A DNA stretch of 64,000 nt. Origin: VXYL01 sp965199945. Its GTDB lineage: Bacteria; Pseudomonadota; Gammaproteobacteria; Pseudomonadales; Azotimanducaceae. The translations under genes were made by a program, and so were the position numbers. This document shows positions 26,991 to 36,004 of the stretch, one piece after another. The stretch covers positions 1,674,001-1,738,000 of the forward strand of contig OZ241354.1 in NCBI GenBank assembly GCA_965199945.1, in the 5' to 3' direction. Under the pieces are notes generated by a model. That model did no database searches and was not told the DNA's origin. It was given only the letters and a program-made list of their open reading frames with translations. Numbering within the stretch: the first letter of the stretch is position 1; every line of letters starts with the position of its first letter.

Positions 26991-28184
26991 GGAAGGTCTG
27001 ATCTAGTGGCGATTCGGCGGGGACGTTGGCCGACGGCAAGTTTTCGCGTTCGCTCCCGCGCCCGGACGCCGCCGCAATGCCCGACGCGGGGCTTCCGCGC
27101 CCGTTTCGGGCGCTTTCGCCGCCTTCCGGGCGCACGGGCGCCGCGCTCACGCCGCCAGGCTCCGCTCGGCGATCAGCAGATTGGCGAAGCCGAGCAGCAG
27201 CGCGATCCGCTGCCTGTTCTTGTGCAGGCCGCGGTAGCGCACCTTGCGGTACCCGAACACCCGCTTCACGTAGAAGAACGGATGCTCCGACTTCGCCCGG
27301 ATCGACGCCTTCTCCTTCTCCCGCCGCTCCTCGTCGCCGTCCGCGTCCAGCAGCCGCCTCTTCCCCGGACGCATCGCCACCTGCCAGTCCACGCCGCGGC
27401 CGCGGTTCTCCTCGCGCTTCCCCACGCCCTGGTACCCCGAATCGCCCCACGCCCGCTTCTCCCCGCCGTGCAGCAGACGGTGCGCGTGCGCCACGTCCGA
27501 CTCGTTCGCCGCCGTCACCGCCAGGCTGTGCGCGATCCCCGTCTCCGCGTCCGACCCCACGTGCATCTTCATCCCGAAGTACCACTGGTTCCCCTTCTTC
27601 GTCTGGCGCATCTCCGGATCCCGCTCCCCTTGCGGTTCTTCGTCGACGACGGCGCGTCCACGATGCTCGCGTCCAGCACCGTGCCTTCGCGCAGCGACAG
27701 GCCCCGCGACTCCAGGCTCCGGTCGATCTCCGCCTTCAGCCCTTCTCCCAGGCCGTGCTCCTCCAGCAGGTGGCGGAACTTCAGGATCGTCGTCTCGTCC
27801 GGCAGCGCGTCCAGCCTCAGTCCCGCGAAGCGCCGCACCGACTCCACCTCGTAGAGCATGTCCTCCATCCCCGGATCGCTCATGTTGTAGAACAGCTGCA
27901 CGCAATGCACCCGCAGCATCGACGACAGCGGGTACGGGCGCCGGCCGCGCCCCGCCTTCGGATAGTGCGGGCGGATCAAGTCCTCCAGCTCCCGCCACGG
28001 AACCAGCCCGTCCATCCGCTCCAGGAACTTCTCCCGCCGCGTCTTCCTCTTCTTCGCGTCGTACTCGAGCTCCGCGAACGTCGCCTGCGTCGCCTCCTTC
28101 ACGTCCATCCTCGACTCCAGGAAACCTGCCAAGCGCCCATTGTCGCAGCTTCAACCGCGCCCGAGGCACTTATTCAGAGGTTCC
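26991..28184 (-). mobile_element. IS5-family insertion sequence, complete ends, 1194 bp
   Basis: Imperfect terminal inverted repeats: the left end GGAAGGTCTGATCTAGTGGC pairs with the right end read inward, GGAACCTCTGAATAAGTGCC (about 15 of 20 match). A perfect 4-bp CTAG duplication flanks it. The length equals that of classical IS5. The transposase gene is on the minus strand and frame-disrupted. The 156 bp between the left end and the transposase stop hold no gene. The element separates the cupin and second halogenase genes and uses the cupin stop codon as its target. Confidence 0.93.
27147..28132 (-). pseudogene. IS5-family DDE transposase, frame-disrupted
   Basis: The N-terminal part (28132 down to about 27630) includes the helix-turn segment RRPYPLSSMLRVHCVQ and the first catalytic Asp (TVLDASIVDAPSSTKN). 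The rest lies in the -1 frame, beginning ERDPEMRQTKKGNQW, with the second Asp (WGDSGYQG) and the Glu block (ASIRAKSEHPF). The two parts join at a run of four G (plus strand CCCC, 27626-27629). Comparison with IS5 suggests one G has been lost. The frame-1 product would end at 27569. A programmed -1 slip on the G run cannot be excluded, but mutation is simpler. About 328 residues if restored. Confidence 0.88.
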
Positions 28185-28188
28185 CTAG
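28185..28188. repeat. Target-site duplication CTAG, right copy (contains cupin stop)
   Basis: The right CTAG copy. Read on the minus strand, its TAG is the stop codon of the cupin_8 gene, so the insertion left the cupin reading frame intact. Confidence 0.85.
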
Positions 28189-29198
28189 CGGTCGAGCTGA
28201 TTGCGCAGCTCGGCGCGCAAGCGTCGGGCGGCGTCTTCGTCCAGCGGCGCGAGACAGCCCCGGCCCGGGGGCGGGATGTGTTCGTAGACGGTCTCGTCGG
28301 CGTCGAACACGTAGTGGTTGAAGACGCCGCGCCACGCCTCGCGCTGCCGGGGCGGCAGGTCGCGCAGCGCCAGGATGGCGTGCCTGAGCGCTTGCGACGG
28401 CGCCCCCATGAAGGCCGGGTTGCTGCACCACCAATAGTTGACGAGCAGATTGAACGTGGCCTGGGACTCGACGTGGTGCCACCACATGCTCGGCACGAAG
28501 ACGGCGTCGCCGGGCCGCATCGAGGCGACTTGGGCGTGTTCGACGGCGGCGGCGAACTTGGGAAAGCGCTCGAAGTCCGGCGCCGCGAAATCCACCAGGC
28601 TGATGGCCTGGCCCGACGGCGTGCGGTCCACCGGGCCAACGTACAGATTGCCGATCTGCTCCGGCGGAAACAGCGTGAAGCGCCGCTCTCCAGCGACCAC
28701 GCAGGCGAGGTTGCTGGGGAAGTCGTAGTGCGCGGAGATGCGCGTTTCGCTGCCGAGCCAGAAGCTGGCCAGGGCGTCCGCCGGCACCGCCACGTCGTTG
28801 TCGGCGCGAAAGCCCGGCAGCCATTGATCGACCGGCGTTGAGCCCACGTAGATGGTCGCCACGGCGTCTTCGCGCCGCGCATCCGCAAGCCGCTCCAGCA
28901 CTTGGCCAAGCGGCGCCTTGCCGCTGCGGAAGTTGAAGCCGGTGCATTGGTCGTCGTAGAAGAAGCGTTGCGCGATGGACTCGTCGCCGACGTACACCGT
29001 CAGCGGCACCTCGGTGCTGAATCGGCGCAGATAGCGCATGGCCGAGGCGACGGAACGGCGGCAATGCCGCACCGCTGGCCAGTTGGCCACCAAGCCGCGC
29101 AGCAGCACCGGCTGGTCCGCGTCGAAGACATCCGCCGGCACGGCGCCGTCGGCGCAGTCCAACGCCGCCGCGGGCGCGACCTCAGAGAGCCAGTCCAT
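28185..29198 (-). CDS. Cupin_8 / JmjC-like domain protein
   Basis: A 337-residue protein of the cupin-like (JmjC, PF13621 type) group, usually Fe(II)/2-oxoglutarate-dependent hydroxylases of proteins or small molecules. The N-terminus has PVLLRGLVANWPA. The metal site is visible: His157 and Asp159 in ISAHYDFPSN and a distal His (241 or 242) in PSMWWHHVES, with DAVFVP before it. Its start lies inside the end of sapC (17-bp overlap), so translation is coupled. Such cupins regularly accompany TonB receptors, SapC and halogenases; the substrate is unknown. Stop codon is shared with the IS5 target. Confidence 0.88.
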   Translation of the reverse strand: MDWLSEVAPAAALDCADGAVPADVFDADQPVLLRGLVANWPAVRHCRRSVASAMRYLRRFSTEVPLTVYVGDESIAQRFFYDDQCTGFNFRSGKAPLGQVLERLADARREDAVATIYVGSTPVDQWLPGFRADNDVAVPADALASFWLGSETRISAHYDFPSNLACVVAGERRFTLFPPEQIGNLYVGPVDRTPSGQAISLVDFAAPDFERFPKFAAAVEHAQVASMRPGDAVFVPSMWWHHVESQATFNLLVNYWWCSNPAFMGAPSQALRHAILALRDLPPRQREAWRGVFNHYVFDADETVYEHIPPPGRGCLAPLDEDAARRLRAELRNQLDR

Positions 29199-29931
29199 CG
29201 TTCCCCAGCATCTTCACCGTTTGGTTCTTCAGTTCCACCAAGCGTTGGATATTGCCCATCGACGCCAGCGCCATGAAGAGCGGCATCAGGAAGTCCTGCT
29301 CGTTCAGCTCCCCCAACGCCGCCGCCGAGAGCTTCGGCACCGCCTCTTCGGCGATGCAGTGGAATCCGAGCAGCTGGTTCCTCGAGCCGTCCCGCAAGGC
29401 GATTTCCATGGTCACCGCTTCGAGCAGTTCATGGCGCTGCAAGGCCGCGACGAACGCCTTGCTGTGCGCCAGGCCTTCGTAGATGGCTTCCAAGAGATTG
29501 GCGATTTCCTCCAAGAAAGGCGTTCGCCCGCCCAGCGGCTCGAACAGCGGCTCGCCGGCGTCGCGGGTCACGCGCGGATGGCTCATGTCCAGCGACAGCA
29601 CGCGGATGCGCTCCGGCTGGCCGCCTTCGGCCGCGTCCTTGAAGCCGATGAGGAACGGTTCGCGGCGCATCATGGCCGGGATGTAGGCGGCTTGCCAGCC
29701 GTCGTCGCCGAGGAACAGGTTCTCGTGCTCCTCGAAGCCGAACAGCGCCACCGGGTGCAGCTCGCCAGCGCCGTCCTGCTGAAACAGGATCGGGTAGAAC
29801 GCCTGGATGTTGCGGAACTCGAAGGGGAACGTCTGCGCCTTCATCACCCGATCGCCGAAGCGCGCCGCCCGTTCGGTGACGATCCGCACGTCCTTGTGAT
29901 CGACGTTGTTCAGCAGCGCGTAGCTGGGCAT
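29182..29931 (-). CDS. SapC family protein
   Basis: A 249-residue protein matching the SapC family (PF07277), recognisable from the N-terminal NNVDHKDVRIV, AFYPILFQ, ALFGFEEHENLFL, YIPAMMRREPF and SLDMSHPRV. It has no signal peptide or membrane segment. The family was named for an S-layer-related gene, but in TonB-receptor/halogenase clusters its role is unknown. It lies 10 bp after the first halogenase and overlaps the cupin gene by 17 bp, so it is part of the operon. A helper or regulatory role in the halogenase step is conjecture. Confidence 0.88.
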   Translation of the reverse strand: MPSYALLNNVDHKDVRIVTERAARFGDRVMKAQTFPFEFRNIQAFYPILFQQDGAGELHPVALFGFEEHENLFLGDDGWQAAYIPAMMRREPFLIGFKDAAEGGQPERIRVLSLDMSHPRVTRDAGEPLFEPLGGRTPFLEEIANLLEAIYEGLAHSKAFVAALQRHELLEAVTMEIALRDGSRNQLLGFHCIAEEAVPKLSAAALGELNEQDFLMPLFMALASMGNIQRLVELKNQTVKMLGNDGLAL

Positions 29932-29941
29932 GGCTTGCGCC

Positions 29942-31504
29942 CTACGCCGTTCGTTGCGCGAGGGCGCGCAGGAGGTCGCGGTTGGTGGGCAGGACTCGCG
30001 CCATCTGCCGGGCGCGCTGCCGAGTCTCTTGGAACACCGCCTCGGCGCGCTGCCGCAACTGGCACGAACGCCCCAGGCTGGCGTAGCGCGGCTCGAAGCC
30101 CATGCCGTAGAGGACGTACTGGTAGCTGGCCGACGGAAACAGCTCGTCGAGCATCGGCGCGTCGTCGTGCCAGGGCGGTTGCTGCTCCCAAACGGCCAGT
30201 TTGTCGCGCAGCGCGTCGGGCCAAGTGGAGACGTCGCGATGGTCGCGCCAATAGGCGCTGTCGTCGCGGCTGCTCGCCGCGTAGTGCAGCTTCAAGAACT
30301 CGACGATGCGCCGCCAGTGGCGATGCATCTTGGCGTTGAAGCGCTTGGCGGCCACCGCCATGATCCGCCGGTCTCGGGGCAGCTGTTCGGCGATGAACGC
30401 CGCCGCCTGCTCGATCAGCGCCAGGGCGGACGCCTCCAAGGGCTCCACGAAGCCGGCGGAAAGACCCACCGCGACGCAGTTCCTCTCCCAGAAGGACGTG
30501 CGGTGGCCCGGCTGGAAGGCGATGGTGCGGTAGGAGAGCGTCTCGGCGTCGATCTGCGGCGACGTTTCGGCAACGTAGCGCTTGAGCGTTTCCAGCGCGG
30601 CGTCTTCCTTCGCGTGCGCACTGGCGTAGACGTAGCCCAAGCCACGGCGCATTTGCAGGCCGATGTCCCAGATCCAGCCCGCGGCCTGGGCGGTGGCCAG
30701 CGTGGCCGAGGCGATGGGGTCACGCCCGGCGTCTGCATACGGCACTTGCGCGACGAGTGCGCGGTCGTTGCAGAGCACATCTTCCACCGAGACCAGCCGC
30801 TGCCGGCAGTGTTCGCCGATCAAGAGCGCCCGAGCGCCGGTGCAGTCCACGAACAGGTCGCCTTCGACGCGCTCGCCGCTGTCCAAGACCAACGCCGCGA
30901 CGTCGCCGTCGGGATGCGGCTCGATCCGCGCCACATGGCCGAGGATGTGCGCGACGCCCAAGCGCTCCACGGCGTTGCGGCGCAGCAATGCGGCGAATTT
31001 CACCGCGTCCAGGTGGTAGCCGTAGTTGACGGCGAATGCGTACTCCGGCGTTTGCGCCTGCTTCGGCGCGAGTCCGCGCGCGATGGTGTGCGCCTGCGGC
31101 GTGACGACCTCCGCGAAAGACCCGCGCTGCTTCTGCGCCAGCCAGAAGCGCGCCGGGTTGAGGTCGGCGTATTCCGCCGGCCAGCTGAACGGATGCGCGT
31201 ACGCCTCGACGCCGGCGCGCCCCGACCAGCCGTGGAAGCGCGTGCCCTGCTTGAAGCTGGCGTCGCTCGTCCGGAGGAAATCGTGCTCGGCGATGCCGAT
31301 GCGCTTGAGCGTGGCGCGCATCGACGGCCAGGTGCCTTCGCCGACGCCGACGGCGGGAACGTCCGGCGACTCCACCAGCGCCACCTGCAGATCGCCGCCG
31401 ATGTGCTCCGCGGCCACCACGTTGGCGGTGAGCCAGCCGGCGCTGCCGCCGCCAACGACGACGACCTTCTTCGTGGGCCTCGTCTGGCTAGCGATTCGAT
31501 CCAC
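29942..31504 (-). CDS. Tryptophan-halogenase-family flavoprotein (first copy)
   Basis: Flavin-dependent halogenase-like protein of 520 residues. It shows the FAD motif GGGSAGWL (about 18-25), Lys85 in ASFKQGTRF at the position of the catalytic lysine, and Glu in AGFVEPLEAS at about 350-359. The family signature, normally WxWxIP, reads WIWDIG (277-282), so its proline is replaced. It is only distantly similar to the second copy, so this is not a recent duplication. The start is the GTG at 31504 with AGGTGA upstream. It follows the TonB receptor by 72 bp. The product is not predictable from sequence. Confidence 0.88.
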   Translation of the reverse strand: MDRIASQTRPTKKVVVVGGGSAGWLTANVVAAEHIGGDLQVALVESPDVPAVGVGEGTWPSMRATLKRIGIAEHDFLRTSDASFKQGTRFHGWSGRAGVEAYAHPFSWPAEYADLNPARFWLAQKQRGSFAEVVTPQAHTIARGLAPKQAQTPEYAFAVNYGYHLDAVKFAALLRRNAVERLGVAHILGHVARIEPHPDGDVAALVLDSGERVEGDLFVDCTGARALLIGEHCRQRLVSVEDVLCNDRALVAQVPYADAGRDPIASATLATAQAAGWIWDIGLQMRRGLGYVYASAHAKEDAALETLKRYVAETSPQIDAETLSYRTIAFQPGHRTSFWERNCVAVGLSAGFVEPLEASALALIEQAAAFIAEQLPRDRRIMAVAAKRFNAKMHRHWRRIVEFLKLHYAASSRDDSAYWRDHRDVSTWPDALRDKLAVWEQQPPWHDDAPMLDELFPSASYQYVLYGMGFEPRYASLGRSCQLRQRAEAVFQETRQRARQMARVLPTNRDLLRALAQRTA

Positions 31505-31576
31505 GGCAAGTCACCTGCCGCTGGCCTAAGGAGAGCAAGCCTTCGCGCGGCCCGCGCTCCCCGCCCCGCCGCGGTT

Positions 31577-34555
31577 CTAGAGCTTGTATCGGAAGCCCAG
31601 GTTGAAACGCATACCGCTCTGCGCCGCGAACAGCGTCTGGTACTCGTGGCGCCCGTACACGTGCGTCGTCTCGTTGGTTAGGTTCAGCACGTCGGCGTAG
31701 AGCTGCATGTTGTCGTTGAACCAATAGCTCGCGCTCAAGTCCAGCTGCTGGTAGGCGGCCACATGGGTCGGCGGCCCGGCGCCGACATTGGTCTGGCCCG
31801 TGCCGGCGAGGAACGCATCGCGCCAGTTGTAAGCCAAGCGCACGCCGATGCCGTCCTTGTCGTAGTAGGCGATGGCGTTGGCGGAGTCGCTCAAGCCGGT
31901 GAGCACGAACTGCTGCTCCAGGCTGAAGTTGTCGTAGCCGACGTCCGCATCGACGATGGTGGCGTTGACGATGGCGCCGAAGCCGGTGTCGCCGAAGGCG
32001 TGCTGCACCACCAGCTCCCAGCCCTTCATCTGCGCCTTCTCGATGTTCACCGGCACGGTCAGGTTGAAGGGCGTCACCGGGTCTCGGCCGGCCACGCCGG
32101 AGATGACGCCGTTCTCCGCGTCAACGCCGGGCTCGTCGGCCCGGTTCTCGAGTATCCAACCGTAGAGCGTGCCGCCGTCCGAGCTGCCGGTCGCTGCTCG
32201 CGCGGCGTCGCCCAGCGGCCCCAAGGCCGGATGCGGCAGATTGAACGTGTTCTCGGTCACCGAGGACGTGCCAATGAAGTTCTCCACGTCCTTGATGAAG
32301 TAGCCCACCGCCGCGTAGCTGTCGTCGCCGTAGTAGTACTCGAACGAGAGGTCGATGTTCTGCGACTCGAAGGGCAGCAGCGCGGGATTGCCGCGGTTGC
32401 CGGTGCCGCCACCCACGCGCACGGGCGAGTCGATGGTCTGGCCGCCTTGGATGTCGGTGTAGTTCGGGCGCGTGATCGTCTCGCTGTAGGAGAAGCGCCC
32501 CACCATGTCGTCGGTAATGCCGATCTTGAAGTCGACATTGGGCAGCACCACGTCGTAGTCGCCGTCGAGCGCCGAGAACTCGGGATTGGCCGCCTGCACT
32601 GGCGAAAGTTCGTTGCCAGCAACCCAGTTGAGCCCGACGTAGGCGGGCGACAGCGCCCGCGACGCCACGTCGGTCTTCTCGAAGCGAATGCCGACCCGGA
32701 TGTCCACCGGCCGGTAGGCCAGTTCCGTCGCCATGTTCGCCTGCGCGTAGACCGCGGTGGATTCCTCCGCCGTGCGACGGTCCGACGTGAAGCGGCTGGA
32801 CGTACACAGCCCCGTGCCGCAGTCGCCCATGTCCGTCAGTTGGAAGATGGTCGCCTCGCCGGAGGCCATCAGCGCCTCGGTTCTGGCAACCACCTCCGCC
32901 ATGCTCCAAGTGTAGTAGTCGGATTGGCGCCGATCGTCGTTGCCGCCGGGCACTTCGTCGAACGCGCTCGCCGCCGAGGCCGGCGTCAAGAGGTCGGCGA
33001 TGGCGCCGGGCTGGGTGACGCCGCCCCACGCATCGCGCTGCACAACCGAACCGGCCGCGCGGTTGTCCACCTCGGTCAGTTCGACGCCGAAGTCGATGCT
33101 CTCCACGAAGCCGGTGTCGAAGTCGTAGGTGCCGGCGAGCTTCGTCTGCGCGATGTTCATCCTAGCGAAGTTGTTCGCGAACACGCTGCCGGTGACGATC
33201 ATGTCGTCCGGCGACAGCGGATTGCCCAGCCTCAGTTCCAGAACCGGCAGGTCGCTGCCGAAGTAGGCGGTCGTCTTGTCGCGGGAGAGCGCCGCCATCG
33301 AGAGCAGCGCCGAGTCGCCGTAGGGGCTGTTCGGCGAGCGCTCGGCAGACGAGTCGTGGTAGTCGAACTCCAAGCTGAGCTGGTTGGTGACATCCCAGAG
33401 GAGATTCAGCCCCACCGCGCCGTTGCGCGTTTTCCAAGCGTCCTGGCCGGCGCCCATCGAGTAGTCGCTGTTCGAGGAGTTCTCGGCGTAGACGAGCGGC
33501 GTGGCCTGCGGGCCGTCGGTCCAGACCGTCTCCTGCCCGCCGAAGTTGAACCACGCCGAGAGGTTGTTGTAGGTGCGCTCCAGCTCGACCTCGGAGAACG
33601 TGTAGTCCAGCGTCGCCGTGAGGTCTTCTGTGGCTTGGAACTGCAGCGTGAGTTGGCCGTTGGTGCGCAGCCGCTCGTATTCGGCAATCTCGTAGCCGAT
33701 GGCCTGCGGCACGGAGTACAGGTCGTCGTCGCCGGGGCGATTGACTTGGTTGGCGTCGCCGGCCGGCGGAATGCCGCCCCACTCGGACCGCCCGACGCCG
33801 CACCAGCAGTTGTTCACCTCGCCCGGGAAAGTGCGCCAGCCGCCCACGTTCGCGGTGTTGGCGCCGTTGTTGCGATCCTGGCGCACGATGCTCAGCGCCA
33901 CGCCCGCGCGGTCGTCGTTGAAGGTGTTGGAGAACAGCGCCGACACCTCCGGCGTGAAGCCGCTGCCCTCTTCCGTCGAGCGGTCGTGCATCCCACTCGC
34001 CGCCGCGGTGAAGTTCAGCCCAGGCGCGTCCAGCGGGCGCGTGGTGCGGATGTTGAGCGTGGAGCCGATGCCGCCGGTGGGCACGTTCGCCTGGCCGGTC
34101 TTGTAGACCTCCACCGCGCTCACGGCCTCCGAAGCGAGATCGCCGAAGTCGAAGGAGCGGTTGAGGCCGCTGTTGGTGGGCATCTGGCGCCCGTTCAGCA
34201 GCACCAGATTGAACGGCGGCCCGAAGCCGCGCACGGTGACGGACTTGCCCTCGCCGCGCTCCCGGTCGATGGACACGCCGGTGATGCGCTGCAAGGACTC
34301 CGCCAAGTTGGTGTCCGGGAAGTCGCCGATGTCCTCGGCCGTGATGGCATCCACGATGCCGTCCCGGGCGCGCTTCAAATCCATCGAGTTCTTGAGGCTC
34401 TGGCGGATGCCGTACACCACCATTTCCTCGACGTTCGGCGACTCGTCCTCGGCGGCGTTGGCGTCCTCGCCCTGCTCCTGGCCGTAGGCGGCGTTGCCCA
34501 CGGCAAGCGACACCGCCAAGGCAAGCGGCGTCTTCTTGAATGCTCGGTCGGTCAT
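31577..34555 (-). CDS. TonB-dependent outer-membrane receptor
   Basis: A 992-residue receptor importing a ligand across the outer membrane with TonB energy. Signal peptide about 1-26 (cleavage after AAYG). A TonB-box-like EEMVVYG follows at about 43-49, then a plug domain (LAESLQRITGVSIDRERGEG, VTVRGFGPPFNLVLLNGR) and a long 22-strand-type barrel ending MRFNLGFRYKL. It matches the carbohydrate-type receptors of gammaproteobacteria and Caulobacter relatives. The ATG at 34555 follows GGGGGAA; an in-frame extension to 34693 is not exported and is rejected. First gene of the locus. With a GH16 enzyme downstream, an oligo-glucan ligand is likely but inferred. Confidence 0.93.
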   Translation of the reverse strand: MTDRAFKKTPLALAVSLAVGNAAYGQEQGEDANAAEDESPNVEEMVVYGIRQSLKNSMDLKRARDGIVDAITAEDIGDFPDTNLAESLQRITGVSIDRERGEGKSVTVRGFGPPFNLVLLNGRQMPTNSGLNRSFDFGDLASEAVSAVEVYKTGQANVPTGGIGSTLNIRTTRPLDAPGLNFTAAASGMHDRSTEEGSGFTPEVSALFSNTFNDDRAGVALSIVRQDRNNGANTANVGGWRTFPGEVNNCWCGVGRSEWGGIPPAGDANQVNRPGDDDLYSVPQAIGYEIAEYERLRTNGQLTLQFQATEDLTATLDYTFSEVELERTYNNLSAWFNFGGQETVWTDGPQATPLVYAENSSNSDYSMGAGQDAWKTRNGAVGLNLLWDVTNQLSLEFDYHDSSAERSPNSPYGDSALLSMAALSRDKTTAYFGSDLPVLELRLGNPLSPDDMIVTGSVFANNFARMNIAQTKLAGTYDFDTGFVESIDFGVELTEVDNRAAGSVVQRDAWGGVTQPGAIADLLTPASAASAFDEVPGGNDDRRQSDYYTWSMAEVVARTEALMASGEATIFQLTDMGDCGTGLCTSSRFTSDRRTAEESTAVYAQANMATELAYRPVDIRVGIRFEKTDVASRALSPAYVGLNWVAGNELSPVQAANPEFSALDGDYDVVLPNVDFKIGITDDMVGRFSYSETITRPNYTDIQGGQTIDSPVRVGGGTGNRGNPALLPFESQNIDLSFEYYYGDDSYAAVGYFIKDVENFIGTSSVTENTFNLPHPALGPLGDAARAATGSSDGGTLYGWILENRADEPGVDAENGVISGVAGRDPVTPFNLTVPVNIEKAQMKGWELVVQHAFGDTGFGAIVNATIVDADVGYDNFSLEQQFVLTGLSDSANAIAYYDKDGIGVRLAYNWRDAFLAGTGQTNVGAGPPTHVAAYQQLDLSASYWFNDNMQLYADVLNLTNETTHVYGRHEYQTLFAAQSGMRFNLGFRYKL

Positions 34556-34722
34556 GCGTTCCCCCGTCTGTTGTGACGACGCGACTCCGAAGCGAAAGGC
34601 ACTTGCCCAAGCACCGAATCGGCGCACAACGCCCCTTCCTTGTGGCGCACCATAGCCCAAAGCAGGGCTCCACTCGCCGTATTTTTTTCGCAAATCGCGG
34701 CATGTGCCGGCTCAGATAGATT

Positions 34723-35864
34723 TGGCACTGTGGCGGCCATGACCGGCTGAGCGCGGCGCCGACGGCGGAATGACCGCCGCCGGAGCCGGTTCGGGTAGCC
34801 TTCGGTGAACGCGAACCCACTGAAGGAACCGAACCATGAACATCGAGTCCATGCGGACGCGATCGTACCGCAGCTTCAAGGTGGACGACGCCGAGCTGTC
34901 GGAGCAGGCCCGCGGACGCCTGCTGGCCATCCGCCGCTTCGAGGCGCTGCGCGCCGCCGGCTGCGCCGAGCAGGCCGCCCTGGAGGAGATCGGCGTCAGC
35001 CGCCGCACCGTGTTCCGGTGGAAGGCCGCGCTGGCCGCGCGCGGCCAGCGCGGCCTCGAGCCGGAGTCCACCCGCCCGCGCCGCGTCCGCCGCCCGTCGT
35101 ACAGGCCGGGCGACGCGAAAGCCGTCATGGACCTGCGCCGCAAGCACCCGTTCATGGGCAAGGCGCCGATCCAGCGCATGCTCGAACGCAAGGGCCGGCG
35201 CCTGAGCGTGTCCACCGTCGGGCGCATCCTCTCGCGCGCCATCGCCGACGGCCGCGTGCCCCGCGCCAGCGTCTGCGAGGGCCGCCTCCAGCCCAGGCGC
35301 CGCCGCAAGTTCAACGGCTGGGCGCAGCGCTGGAAGTACGGCGCCAGGCCCCGGCGCCCCGGCCAGCTCGTCCAGATCGACCACATGACCTTCTCCCGGG
35401 ACGGGCAGACCATCAAGGAGTTCCGCGCCGTCTGCCCGGCCAGCCGCTTCATGGTCGCCCGCGTCTTCTCCCGCGCCACCGCCTTCAACGCCAGGCGCTT
35501 CCTCGACGACGTTGTCGAAGCCCTCCCCGTGCCCCTGCGGTCCGTCCAGGTCGACGGCGGCAGCGAGTTCATGCGCCATTCATGGCGCTCCGAGCTTCGA
35601 GGACGCATGCCGGGAGCTCGGCATCGAACTCCACGTCCTGCCGCCGCGCCGCCCGCAGTGGAACGGCTGCGTCGAACGCGCCAACCGAACCGCCCGCATC
35701 GAGTTCTGGAACTTCCTCGACTGCGAACTCACCGTCCAGGCCGTCTCCGCCAGGCTCCTCCAGTACGAGTTCTTCTACAACTACCAGCGGCCCCATTCCG
35801 CCCTCGACTACCTCACCCCCAGCGAGTACCTTGTCGCTCAGGAGGCTGCCTAGCCCCAGTGCCA
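34723..35864 (+). mobile_element. IS481-like insertion sequence, about 1142 bp
   Basis: Ends inferred from an inverted repeat: TGGCACTGTGGC at 34723 on the left and, read inward, TGGCACTGGGGC at 35864 on the right. Inside is one transposase gene of the IS481/integrase-catalytic type, now broken. I see no convincing target duplication, so the ends are approximate or the element has recombined. It sits upstream of the TonB receptor, within or near its promoter region. The 280 bp from 34556 to 34835 hold only that upstream region and the element's left end. Confidence 0.75.
34836..35853 (+). pseudogene. IS481-like transposase broken by a 16-bp insertion
   Basis: It has an N-terminal helix-turn-helix (AALEEIGVSRRTVFRWK) and an rve-type DDE core: QIDHMTF (first Asp), VQVDGGSEFM (second Asp) and GCVERANRTARIEFW (Glu). 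The frame breaks at 35580-35595. Removing those 16 bases restores EFMRH followed by FEDACRELGIELHVLPPRRP, which reads through to the TAG at 35851. The ATG at 34836 is preceded by GAAGGA. An intact product would be about 333 residues. The protein as encoded lacks the catalytic Glu, so the element should be non-autonomous. Confidence 0.88.
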
Positions 35865-35911
35865 GAAGTAGTGAACCAGTACACGGCATGGATGCGGTCG
35901 TCACGTCGGGC

Positions 35912-35917
35912 TACAAT
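35912..35917 (+). promoter_or_regulatory. Candidate -10 element (TACAAT) for ABC exporter genes
   Basis: TACAAT lies 88 bp before the first ABC gene and just outside the IS481-like element, in a 151-bp gap. The -35 box is weak. Identical in text to the ileS candidate. Confidence 0.35.
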
Positions 35918-36004
35918 GCATCGGCAATCGGGGGTGCCGTCAGTGGGAAGTCGACCGTGCGCGCCTTGTGCGTCGTTTCCGTTGCTTAGGACTACGGCCT
36001 TGGA

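Noticed and set aside
31763..34576. A 937-codon plus-strand frame opposite the TonB receptor
   Set aside because: Complement of the receptor gene; valine/histidine/arginine-rich text with no domain.
34556..34722. Regulator binding site ahead of the TonB receptor
   Set aside because: The region is AT-richer at 34680-34690, but no palindromic operator or clear -10/-35 pair could be defended by eye, and the IS481-like element borders it.
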